Of a DNA stretch of 10,061 nucleotides, positions 1 through 6,272 are shown one piece after another. The position numbers were made by a program, and so were the translations under genes. The first letter of the stretch is position 1; each line of letters starts with the position of its first letter. The notes beneath the pieces were generated by a model. That model was given only the letters and a program-made list of their open reading frames with translations. It made no database searches and had not been told where the DNA came from. This stretch comes from Burkholderiales bacterium (GTDB lineage: Bacteria; Pseudomonadota; Gammaproteobacteria; Burkholderiales; Burkholderiaceae_C), in assembly GCA_947372225.1 (NCBI GenBank), contig CANBSV010000098.1, positions 1 through 10,061 on the forward strand. Direction: 5' to 3'.

Positions 1-1
1 G

Positions 2-157
2 ACCATCAACGCGGCGGGCGCGGTGATGCCGTTGGTGTTCGGGCTGATCGGCGGCGCATGGGGTGCGGCCACGCTGCTGTGGATGATGGCCGCCGCTGTC
101 GCGTCAGGAAGCCTGGCTGCTCGTGGCGCCGGCAGGGCGGGTCAACTCAGAACTTGA
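2..157 (+). CDS. C-terminal end of a probable MFS-type membrane transporter (partial)
   Basis: Frame 2 is open from the left edge to a TGA at 155-157, giving 51 residues. They form a Gly/Ala-rich hydrophobic segment (AGAVMPLVFGLIGGAWG), a short break, a second hydrophobic stretch (AATLLWMMAAAVASGSLAA), and a basic tail ending in RAGQLRT. This pattern of small-residue-rich paired helices followed by a short charged cytoplasmic tail resembles the last transmembrane helices of major facilitator superfamily exporters. The gene converges on the leftward DUF4124 gene and the two coding ends overlap by 11 bp (147-157), with no terminator between them. The start, substrate and full family assignment lie outside the window, so another polytopic membrane protein is possible. 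Frame choice rests on the membrane-like composition; the other forward frames give arginine-rich, non-membrane peptides. Confidence 0.6.
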   Translation, partial: TINAAGAVMPLVFGLIGGAWGAATLLWMMAAAVASGSLAARGAGRAGQLRT

Positions 158-818
158 TGCCTGCTGTGTCGGGGACATCGGCCTTGCGGTTCGGTCGGAT
201 TTCCTTGGCACCGTCGAGTATCGCGGGCGGCCTTATCGGTGTCTCTTCGCGAGGCGCTTCTGCTCGCTGGGTGAGGGCTGCAGCGGGGGCAAACTGGTAG
301 CTTGCCGGGAGCTTCGACGCCTTGGGGTAACCGGCCGCGTCGAGGTAGGACGTCCAGCTGTCACTCGACAGGCCGCGAACCACCTGTGCTCCGATGCTCA
401 AAGCCGGCAGATCCCGTCCGTTGGTCAGCCGCTGCAAGGCCTCGCCATCCTCGGCAGTGAGAACGATCTTTTCGACATGGGGAATGCCGCGGCTGCGCAG
501 CAACTGCCGACCCTGATCGCACGGCGCACAGTTGGCCGACACGTACAGGGTGACCGGGTAGCGCTGTGCGACCTGGCGCAATTCCGCAGGCAAAGACACA
601 TCGGCCGATGCGGCACTGCGGCGTGTCTTGAGCTGAGTCAGCTGGTCGCCAGGAGCCAGCGGCGGCTGATCGGTGTAGGTGACGCGGCCGTCACTGCCGA
701 CGACCTTGTACTGCGCCTGGCTCGGCGAGGCGGCCACCAGCATCGCCAGCGTCGCCAGCACCACCGAGGTGGCGTGACCCGCATCGTTGCCCAGCCGTTT
801 GAAAAATTTCGAATTCAT
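147..818 (-). CDS. Secreted DUF4124 / glutaredoxin-like thiol protein
   Basis: This is a 223-residue protein. The start at 816-818 is chosen because AAGGAG lies 7 nt upstream and because the N-terminus then forms a signal peptide: basic residues (KFFKR), a hydrophobic core at about 16-30, and a type I cleavage site after SQA near residue 35. The mature protein begins with a DUF4124-like segment (about 36-65, containing YKVVGSDGRVTYTDQPP). A thioredoxin-fold, glutaredoxin-like domain follows from about 87 to 165, with a CAPC motif (C97, C100) after a beta strand (VTLYVSAN) and a cis-proline motif (RDLPALSIG, P138). The tail of about 60 residues is low in order-promoting residues and ends GIKF. 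The family association of DUF4124 with a thioredoxin fold is known in betaproteobacteria, but the substrate is not. A periplasmic disulfide or redox role is inferred. The gene lies 35 bp after prlC on the same strand and is probably co-transcribed with it. The longer in-frame extension into prlC has no comparable ribosome binding site and would bury the signal peptide. Confidence 0.88.
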   Translation of the reverse strand: MNSKFFKRLGNDAGHATSVVLATLAMLVAASPSQAQYKVVGSDGRVTYTDQPPLAPGDQLTQLKTRRSAASADVSLPAELRQVAQRYPVTLYVSANCAPCDQGRQLLRSRGIPHVEKIVLTAEDGEALQRLTNGRDLPALSIGAQVVRGLSSDSWTSYLDAAGYPKASKLPASYQFAPAAALTQRAEAPREETPIRPPAILDGAKEIRPNRKADVPDTAGIKF

Positions 819-825
819 GATCTTG

Positions 826-831
826 CTCCTT
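826..831 (-). promoter_or_regulatory. Ribosome binding site of the DUF4124/glutaredoxin-like gene
   Basis: On the minus strand AAGGAG stands 7 nt before the ATG at 818. It is the best Shine-Dalgarno match in the leftward block, and it decides the start over the longer upstream in-frame extension. It lies in the 35-bp gap after the prlC stop. Confidence 0.8.
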
Positions 832-853
832 GATGCGTCGCGCGATCCGCGCC

Positions 854-2899
854 TCAACCCATGCCCTGATGCCGCAACAATGCGTCGATGGTGGGTTCCC
901 GGCCGAGAAACGCCTTGAAACTGTCCATCGCCGGGCGGCTGCCACCGACCTCCAGCACGGCTTGACGGTAGCGTCGGCCGGTTTGCACATTGAGCACGCC
1001 CGAATCGCCGGCCGATTCCTCGAACGCGCCCCATGCATCGGCAGACAGTACCTCAGCCCACTTGTAACTGTAGTAGCCGGCCGAGTAGCCGCCGGCAAAG
1101 ATGTGTGAAAAGCTGTGCGCGAAGCGGTTGAACGCAGGCGGCTTGAACACCGAGATCTCCTCGCGCACTTCGTTCGCCAGTGATTCGATACGGTCTTCGC
1201 TGCCCGGTTCGGCGTGCAGTCGCATGTCAAACAGCGAAAACTCCACCTGCCGCAGCGTTTGCAGCCCGCTCTGGAAATTCTTGGCGGCCAGCATGCGGTT
1301 GAACAACTCGCGCGGCAACGGCTCGCCGGTGTCGACGTGAGCGGTGAGGCGCTTGATCACGTCCCACTCCCAACAGAAGTTCTCCATGAACTGGCTGGGC
1401 AGTTCCACCGCGTCCCACTCGACGCCCGAAATGCCCGACACACCGATGTCGTCAACGCGGGTGAGCAGGTGATGCAAGCCGTGGCCGAACTCGTGAAACA
1501 GCGTGGTCACGTCGTCGTGACTGAGCACCGCCGGGCGGCCTGGCGCCGGCGGGGTGAAATTGCACACCAGCTGGGCCACCGGCTTTTGCAGCCAACCCTC
1601 GGGGCGCGCCCAGCGACTGCACACATCGTCCATCCAAGCTCCGGGGCGCTTGCCCGGGCGCGCGTAGGGATCAAGGTAGAACTGTCCCACCAGATCGGGG
1701 CTGCCGCCGGCCACGCTGTTGGCTCGCTCGATGCGGAAAAAGCGCACGCTGGGGTGCCACACCGCCGCGCTGTCGGGCCGGATCGACACCTCGAACAGTG
1801 TCTCGATGATGTGAAACAGGCCTTCGAGCACCTTGGGCTCGGTGAAGTACTGCTTGACCTCTTGATCGCTGAAGGCGTATCGCGCTTCCTTGAGCTTTTC
1901 GCTGGCATAGGCCACATCCCAGGCCTGCAGGTCGGGCAGGTCGAGTTGGTCCCGCGCGAAACCGCGCAGCTCTGCGAGGTCTTTTTCTGCGTAGGGTCGC
2001 GCCCTGCGGGACAGGTCGCGCAGGAAGTCGAGCACCTGCTTGGGTGAACTGGCCATCTTGGGCACCAGCGAGACGTCGGCGTAGCTCGGGTAGCCCAGCA
2101 GCGCGGCTTCTTCCTGACGCAACCTCAGCAATTCGCGCATCACCTCGGTGTTGTCCTGATCGGCAGGACCGAATTCGCTGGCGCGCGTGACGTTGGCTGT
2201 GTAAAGCCGCTCGCGCAGCGCGCGATTGCTGCCGTACTGCATGACCGGGAAGAAGCTCGGGAAGTGCAGCGTGATCTTGTGGCCTGGCTTGGCGTCGGAC
2301 TGCGCCGCGGCCAAGGCAGCCTGTTTGGCGTCCTCTGGCACACCTTGCAGTTCGTCTTCGCTGGCGTAGTACGCGTAGCCATCTGTCGCGTCGAGCACGT
2401 GCTCGGAAAACTTTTGCGACAGATCGGCTTGCAGTTCCTGCAGCCGCTGAAAACGCTGCTTGGCCTCGCCTTGGAGTTCGGCGCCGGACAGCACGAAGTC
2501 GCGCATTGCATTGCTGAGCGCCTTGGCGCGTGCCGGGCTCAGATTGGCGGCGTGTTGCGCGATGGCCTTGTACTTGGCGTAGAGCCGTTCATCAGCGGCG
2601 TGGCGGCTGGACTGTTCGCTGACCTTGGGCAGCGCTGCGGTGTAGGCCGCGCGCAGTTCGGGCGTATCGGCCACGGCATTGAGGTGCCCCACAGCACCCC
2701 AGGCGCGGTGCAACCTTTCGCTGGCGGTGTCGAGGACGGCCGACACCGCGTCGTAGTCGCTCGGCACGTCCGGGCCGACGGCGAGTTCGAGTGCCTCGTC
2801 ATTCGCCAGCAGCAGCGCATCGATGGCCGGCGCCACGTGCTCGGGGCGGATCTCGTCGAAGGCAGGCAGCGCGTCAGTGCGCAGCAGGGGGTTGGTCAT
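854..2899 (-). CDS. prlC: Oligopeptidase A, M3 family zinc metallopeptidase
   Basis: This 681-residue protein matches the full length of the M3A thimet oligopeptidase family (E. coli PrlC/OpdA is about 680 residues). The zinc site is intact: the HEFGH motif starts at H469 (H469, E470, H473), and the third ligand is probably E499 in WDAVELPSQ. The C-terminal substrate-binding loop HIFAGGYSAGYYSYKW (from about H599, including Y605 and Y610) is conserved, and the N-terminal half is the expected long helical channel region. The enzyme is cytoplasmic; known family members degrade short peptides, including cleaved signal peptides. The start at 2897-2899 is preceded by a weak AAGAGA about 8 nt upstream. 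The N-terminus MTNPLLRTDALPAFDEIRPE is typical of the family. The gene sits just after a hairpin terminator and 35 bp before the DUF4124 gene. I see no frameshift or missing catalytic residue. Confidence 0.95.
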   Translation of the reverse strand: MTNPLLRTDALPAFDEIRPEHVAPAIDALLLANDEALELAVGPDVPSDYDAVSAVLDTASERLHRAWGAVGHLNAVADTPELRAAYTAALPKVSEQSSRHAADERLYAKYKAIAQHAANLSPARAKALSNAMRDFVLSGAELQGEAKQRFQRLQELQADLSQKFSEHVLDATDGYAYYASEDELQGVPEDAKQAALAAAQSDAKPGHKITLHFPSFFPVMQYGSNRALRERLYTANVTRASEFGPADQDNTEVMRELLRLRQEEAALLGYPSYADVSLVPKMASSPKQVLDFLRDLSRRARPYAEKDLAELRGFARDQLDLPDLQAWDVAYASEKLKEARYAFSDQEVKQYFTEPKVLEGLFHIIETLFEVSIRPDSAAVWHPSVRFFRIERANSVAGGSPDLVGQFYLDPYARPGKRPGAWMDDVCSRWARPEGWLQKPVAQLVCNFTPPAPGRPAVLSHDDVTTLFHEFGHGLHHLLTRVDDIGVSGISGVEWDAVELPSQFMENFCWEWDVIKRLTAHVDTGEPLPRELFNRMLAAKNFQSGLQTLRQVEFSLFDMRLHAEPGSEDRIESLANEVREEISVFKPPAFNRFAHSFSHIFAGGYSAGYYSYKWAEVLSADAWGAFEESAGDSGVLNVQTGRRYRQAVLEVGGSRPAMDSFKAFLGREPTIDALLRHQGMG

Positions 2900-2920
2900 C
2901 GCGTGAGTCTCTTGTGAAAC

Positions 2921-2950
2921 GACAAAGGCCGCTGTGAGGCGGCCTTTGTC
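2921..2950 (-). terminator. Hairpin terminator after the response regulator gene
   Basis: This is a perfect inverted repeat: 12-bp arms GACAAAGGCCGC (2921-2932) and GCGGCCTTTGTC (2939-2950) around a 6-nt loop (TGTGAG). It begins 22 bp after the response regulator stop codon. On the minus strand the 3' arm ends in CCTTTGTC and is followed by GTTT, a weak U-tract. The symmetrical arms give an A-rich 5' side and a T-rich 3' side on both strands, so it could work in either direction. In this context it should end leftward transcription from the kinase/regulator operon. Only 21 bp separate it from the prlC ATG. Confidence 0.82.
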
Positions 2951-2972
2951 ACGGAGCTGAAGTCACCGCGCG

Positions 2973-3596
2973 TCAAGCCTTGGCCTGGGCGCTCAGGGCG
3001 GTCTTGAGCAAGTCGGCCACGGTGTTGGCGTTGAGCTTTTCCATGATGTTGGCGCGGTGCGCCTCGACCGTCTTGATGCTGATGCCCAAGTCGTCGGCGA
3101 TCTGCTTGTTCAGTCGGCCCGCGACGATGCGCTCGAGCACCTGACCTTCACGCGCAGTCAGTCGTGACAACAAGGCGTCGCGGCTGGCAGCTTCTTGTTG
3201 CTGCGAGAACGCCAGGCGCGCCTTTTCGAGCATGCGCTCGACCAGACTCAGCAGTTCGTCCTCCTTGAAGGGCTTTTCGATGAAATCGAGCGCCCCTTTT
3301 TTCATGGATGAGACGGCCATTTGCACATCGCCATGACCGGTGATGAACACGATGGGCAGCGGGCTCTTGCGCTCGATCAGCCGGTCTTGCAACTCGAGGC
3401 CGCTCATGCCGTCCATGCGGATGTCGGCGAGTACACATGCCACCTCGCGTGGATCGAAGCGGGAAAGGAAGGACTCGGCAGAGTCGAAGCACTTGACGCG
3501 GTAGTCCTTGCCTTCGAGCAACCACTGCAACGAGTCGCGAACGGCTTCGTCGTCGTCGACCACATGGACGGTGCCCTTTTTCGGAATCAAGCTCAT
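2973..3596 (-). CDS. FixJ/NarL-type two-component response regulator
   Basis: The 207-residue protein has two domains. Residues 9-125 form a receiver domain with an acidic pocket (D14, D15, D16), phospho-acceptor D58 (VLADIRM), T86 (FITGHGD) and K108 followed by P109 (EKPF), so all the residues needed for phosphotransfer are present. A short linker (about 126-143) leads to a LuxR/FixJ-type helix-turn-helix at about 145-205 (LTAREGQVLERIVAGRLNKQ, then KTVEAHRANIMEKL). It should act in the cytoplasm as a phosphorylation-dependent transcription factor. The start overlaps the kinase stop as ATGA, so translation is probably coupled, and the kinase is its evident partner. The VFITGHGD and EKPF signatures place it in the FixJ/StyR/TodT-like group. 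Its targets are not known from sequence; the divergent aceEF promoter and its own operon are the obvious candidates. A hairpin terminator follows. Confidence 0.95.
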   Translation of the reverse strand: MSLIPKKGTVHVVDDDEAVRDSLQWLLEGKDYRVKCFDSAESFLSRFDPREVACVLADIRMDGMSGLELQDRLIERKSPLPIVFITGHGDVQMAVSSMKKGALDFIEKPFKEDELLSLVERMLEKARLAFSQQQEAASRDALLSRLTAREGQVLERIVAGRLNKQIADDLGISIKTVEAHRANIMEKLNANTVADLLKTALSAQAKA

Positions 3597-6127
3597 GAAG
3601 TAGCCGCCTTGTTCAATGCAGAAGGGGAGTCGATTCGGTCGGTTTCAACGGGCAGTGTGAATGAAAAACAGCAGCCGGAAATCGCTCCGCCAGTGTATAG
3701 GTTCTCGGCTCGGATCCGCCCCCGGTGCGACTCGATGATCGAGCGGCAAAGGCTCAGTCCGATGCCCAGCCCCTCGGGCTTGGTCGAGAAGAACGCTTCG
3801 TAAAGTCGGGCGAGGACTTCCGGGCGAATTCCGGGGCCCATGTCGGTCACGCTGAACTCGACCACCCGGCCCTCATCCGCCGTCTTCTTGGGTACCACAC
3901 GCAAGTCGATGCTGCGACGCGACGCGGGCAGCCCAGCCGAGTCGATCGCTTCGGCAGCGTTTTTCAGAAGATTCAACAGCACCTGTTCGATCAGGATGGG
4001 ATCGACCCACAAAGTGGGCAGGCGACTGGCGACATAGAAGTGGATCACCACCTTGCGGCGATTGAGTTCGATGCTGGCCAGTTCGATGGTTTCCTCGACC
4101 AGTGTTCGCACCTGCGCTGCCTGGCGTTGTGGCTCGCTGCGTTTCACGAAGGCGCGAATGCGGTGGATGATCTGGCCGGCGCGCTGCGCCTGCCGTGAGG
4201 TCTTTTCCAGCGCCGCAATCAGGTCTTCCTTTTCGATCGACTCGCCCTTGACCCGCGAAACCATGCCGTTGCAGTAGTTCGTGATGGCCGTCAGCGGCTG
4301 GTTCAATTCGTGCGCCACCGACGACGCCATTTCGCCCATCGTCACCAGGCGGCTTGTGACCTGCGCTTTCTCGGCCTGCTGGGCTGCCAGGGTCTCCGCG
4401 TTGCGCCGCGCCGTCACATCGGTGGCGATCAACATTTGCGCCAGGCGCCCGTCGGTCCACTGCAAATAGCGCGCGCGCACGTCGAACCATTTGTTCAACG
4501 GCTCGACGAGCACCTCGTGCGGGTCGGATCCCGCCTCGGTCAGCTCTTGAGTGGGCAGGCCGCCCAGATCTTCCACGGAGTCTTCTTCGCCTGGGGTCGG
4601 CATGGCCGTGATGTCATCGCCGGCCAGCAGCGCATGACCCAGCGCATCGGCACCGAACCACAGACGGTACGACCGGTTCGCAAAAAGCAGTTCGCCTTGC
4701 TGCACCGACAGCACCGACACCGAAGCATCCAGGCCTTCAAGCACGGTGGTGAAGCGCTCGTGAGAGGCCGACAGCTGATCGCGGATGCGTTTGGCTTCGG
4801 TGATGTTGGTCATCGACGTCATCCAGCCCGTCTGTACGCCCTTCGGGTCGACCAGGGGCGAGACGTACATGCGGGCATCAAAGATGTCGCCGCCCTTGTG
4901 CATCACCTTGACCTCGAAGCCGCCGGCCGGCGTGAGTCCTTGCAGCTCCTGTTGAAGCAGGCGGTGGCTTCCATCAATCTGGTCAGGCAGCCAATACGGG
5001 AACGGTGGCGACAGGCCGATCAACTCGCTCTCGCTGAAGCCTGTCATCAGGCAGAACGCCGGGTTGACGTAGGTGATGCGACCGGCCATGTCCATGGCGC
5101 GCATGCCGGTGAGCATGGAGTTTTCCATTGCCCGCCGGAAGTTGGTTTCCGAGACCAGCGCGCTTTGCATCTGCGTTTGCTGGCGCATGTGTCGCCATGT
5201 TCCAAACAGCATCCACACGGTGAGCGCGCTCAGCGCCACAACCAGCCAGAACAGCGTGTTGCCGATCAGTCCGGCCGATGTGCGCTGTGCTTCGCCGCGC
5301 AGGAACAGCCAGTTGCCCGAGGGAAGCGCCGGAACCTCGTAGGCGGCGGACGAGGCGAGTTTCTTCTGTCCCGGCGTTTGCACCACTGTGCTGGCCAGTG
5401 TTTTGCCTGCGGCGTCCATCAAACTGATGGCGTGGCGGTTGCTGATGTCGGGTGTCACCAGGTAGCGGATCAGGCTGTCGGTTGAGTAGTCGGCCACCAG
5501 CATGCCCAGAAATGACTTGCGCGCGATCAGCGGCACGTGCACCTCAAACACATAGGACTCGTCACTGTTGGCAAAGGGCCTCGAGTAGGACGGCGACAGC
5601 GTGTTGCGGGCGGTGGTGAAAGCGTTGCTGCGCAACCCCGCACTGGCCAGAGGTGGGGCGGCATCGGCGGGGTCGTCTTCGCTCTCGACAAAGCCGTGGG
5701 TCGAAAGCGTGGTCAGCACGTTTCCATCGGGTGCCAGCCAGGACAGCCGGGTGATTTCGGGCCGGCCGCGGATCAGCTCGGTGGCCAGGCGCGTGAAGGT
5801 CGCGCGCTGCGTCGGATGCAACACGAGCTCCTGCGCTATTCGGGCCAGGCGCTCCTCGTTCTCGATGAAGCGCAAACGGATTTGCTGTTGGGCGATTTCG
5901 GTGTCGCGCCGCAGAGCCTCCGACTCGCGCTGTGATTCCTCGGTTCTCAGATACCAGGATGTCGAACCGATGGCCGCCAGAAAGAGCAGCACAGAGATCA
6001 GCGGCGCCAGCGTCGCGAATCGGTCGGGTCGCGTGCTGACCAGAAATCGCCACCAGCGCACGAAAAGTGGCGTGAACTGCCGAGCAACGTTCGCCGCAAG
6101 CGTGGAGTCGGTCGGCGCTGGTTTCAT
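3593..6127 (-). CDS. Membrane sensor histidine kinase with periplasmic sensor region and two PAS-like domains
   Basis: The protein has 844 residues from the ATG at 6125-6127. Domain order: cytoplasmic N-terminus; TM1 at about 38-60; a periplasmic region at about 61-284 that starts with a charged helix and resembles the tandem PAS/Cache-like sensors of DctB-type kinases; TM2 at about 285-308; PAS at about 328-445 (ITYVNPAFCLMTGFSESELI, with PAC-like NITEAKRIRDQL); a second, more divergent PAS at about 455-575; a dimerisation/phosphoacceptor domain with H606 (SVAHELNQPLTAI); and an ATPase domain with N719/N723, D762-MGPG, FF at 779-780 and GLGIGL. The SVAHELNQP H-box and C-terminal motifs are FixL/DctB/TodS-like. 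No haem-PAS histidine motif or cysteine redox cluster is obvious, so the signal is unknown. The start gives a clean N-terminus before TM1 but has no Shine-Dalgarno; an upstream in-frame extension of 43 residues from 6256 would run through the promoter region. The stop overlaps the regulator start. Confidence 0.94.
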   Translation of the reverse strand: MKPAPTDSTLAANVARQFTPLFVRWWRFLVSTRPDRFATLAPLISVLLFLAAIGSTSWYLRTEESQRESEALRRDTEIAQQQIRLRFIENEERLARIAQELVLHPTQRATFTRLATELIRGRPEITRLSWLAPDGNVLTTLSTHGFVESEDDPADAAPPLASAGLRSNAFTTARNTLSPSYSRPFANSDESYVFEVHVPLIARKSFLGMLVADYSTDSLIRYLVTPDISNRHAISLMDAAGKTLASTVVQTPGQKKLASSAAYEVPALPSGNWLFLRGEAQRTSAGLIGNTLFWLVVALSALTVWMLFGTWRHMRQQTQMQSALVSETNFRRAMENSMLTGMRAMDMAGRITYVNPAFCLMTGFSESELIGLSPPFPYWLPDQIDGSHRLLQQELQGLTPAGGFEVKVMHKGGDIFDARMYVSPLVDPKGVQTGWMTSMTNITEAKRIRDQLSASHERFTTVLEGLDASVSVLSVQQGELLFANRSYRLWFGADALGHALLAGDDITAMPTPGEEDSVEDLGGLPTQELTEAGSDPHEVLVEPLNKWFDVRARYLQWTDGRLAQMLIATDVTARRNAETLAAQQAEKAQVTSRLVTMGEMASSVAHELNQPLTAITNYCNGMVSRVKGESIEKEDLIAALEKTSRQAQRAGQIIHRIRAFVKRSEPQRQAAQVRTLVEETIELASIELNRRKVVIHFYVASRLPTLWVDPILIEQVLLNLLKNAAEAIDSAGLPASRRSIDLRVVPKKTADEGRVVEFSVTDMGPGIRPEVLARLYEAFFSTKPEGLGIGLSLCRSIIESHRGRIRAENLYTGGAISGCCFSFTLPVETDRIDSPSALNKAATS

Positions 6128-6134
6128 CGGGGAA

Positions 6135-6179
6135 TTATCGAGTGCGTGGCCAGCCCGTCCCGGGACGATGAAGGAACAT
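6135..6179 (-). other. 14-codon upstream reading frame in the kinase leader (speculative)
   Basis: On the minus strand an ATG at 6177-6179 opens a 14-codon frame (MFLHRPGTGWPRTR) that ends in TAA at 6135-6137, 7 nt before the kinase ATG. A GGAGGG sequence lies immediately upstream, but only about 1 nt from the ATG, which is too close for normal initiation. It is in a different frame from the kinase. It is recorded because the kinase start itself has no ribosome binding site, so termination-reinitiation is conceivable. It may equally be chance. Confidence 0.2.
6156..6167. repeat. 12-bp perfect palindrome in the kinase leader
   Basis: CGTCCCGGGACG reads identically on both strands. It lies about 30 bp upstream of the kinase ATG, inside the predicted 5' leader and within the short upstream reading frame. 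It could be a protein-binding site or the seed of a leader hairpin. GC-rich palindromes of this length also arise by chance, and there is no family match. Confidence 0.35.
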
Positions 6180-6196
6180 TCCCTCCAATAAACCGC

Positions 6197-6225
6197 ATTA
6201 TGAAATTGTGAGTCGCCATTTGAAA
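6197..6225 (-). promoter_or_regulatory. Candidate sigma-70-type promoter for the kinase/regulator operon
   Basis: On the minus strand the hexamer CATAAT (6202 to 6197) matches the -10 consensus at 5 of 6 positions. It is preceded at 17 bp by TTTCAA (6225 to 6220), a poor -35 with 3 of 6 matches. Initiation near 6190 would give a leader of about 63 nt before the kinase ATG. The weak -35 fits an activator-dependent promoter. It overlaps the direct repeats and the candidate aceE -35. Confidence 0.4.
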
Positions 6226-6228
6226 TTG
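6201..6228. repeat. Direct repeat TGAAATTG, 20-bp period, between the divergent promoters
   Basis: TGAAATTG occurs at 6201-6208 and again at 6221-6228, exactly 20 bp apart, so the two copies lie on roughly the same helical face about two turns apart. A second pair, TTGTGAG, occurs at 6206-6212 and 6236-6242, exactly 30 bp apart. The AT-rich repeats stand out against high-GC surroundings and sit where both divergent promoters are expected. This geometry suggests tandem binding of a dimeric regulator, for which the adjacent FixJ-type protein is the natural candidate. That link is inferred. Confidence 0.5.
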
Positions 6229-6233
6229 ATGGC
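6215..6233. promoter_or_regulatory. Candidate operator: gapped inverted repeat GCCAT-N9-ATGGC
   Basis: The 5-bp arms GCCAT (6215-6219) and ATGGC (6229-6233) flank a 9-bp AT-rich centre (TTGAAATTG). The 19-bp span is the usual size of a helix-turn-helix dimer site and covers the candidate -35 hexamers of both divergent promoters. It does not look like the E. coli PdhR operator (ATTGGT-type arms). Which protein binds it is unknown. Confidence 0.35.
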
Positions 6234-6248
6234 AGTTGTGAGAAACTT
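6220..6248 (+). promoter_or_regulatory. Candidate promoter for aceEF
   Basis: TTGAAA (6220-6225) matches the -35 consensus at 5 of 6 positions. No strong -10 follows. The best options are GAAACT at 6242-6247 (3 of 6 matches, 16-bp spacer, preceded by an extended TG at 6239-6240) or AAACTT one base further on. Transcription would then begin near 6254, about 30 nt before the aceE ATG. The good -35 with a poor -10 makes this tentative. Confidence 0.35.
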
Positions 6249-6272
6249 TGGGCCACCAGTCGAACAGTCCAC

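Noticed and set aside
819..1034. N-terminal extension of the DUF4124 protein into prlC.
   Set aside because: The extended version would overlap prlC by 181 bp and put about 70 Arg-rich residues before a clear signal peptide. The ATG at 818 has AAGGAG at ideal spacing.
1214..2047. A 277-codon plus-strand frame opposite prlC.
   Set aside because: It lies antisense to the catalytic half of prlC and its translation has the biased composition of a shadow frame.
4310..5485. A 391-codon plus-strand frame across the histidine kinase.
   Set aside because: It is His/Arg/Gln-rich with no domain, no plausible ribosome binding site, and lies antisense to well-conserved PAS and kinase motifs.
6157..6180. 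The GTCCCGGGAC...GGAACATTCC stretch as an attenuator hairpin.
   Set aside because: The second element has only 4-bp arms, and the two elements do not pair with each other. There is no U-tract, so it does not meet the form of an intrinsic terminator.
6206..6228. A CRP-like site suggested by TTGTGAG followed by TTTGAAATT.
   Set aside because: The right half lacks the TCACA element expected in the CRP consensus, so the symmetry fails.
6128..6256. 43-residue N-terminal extension of the histidine kinase from 6256.
   Set aside because: It would run through the candidate promoter and the direct repeats. The added residues do not resemble kinase N-termini.
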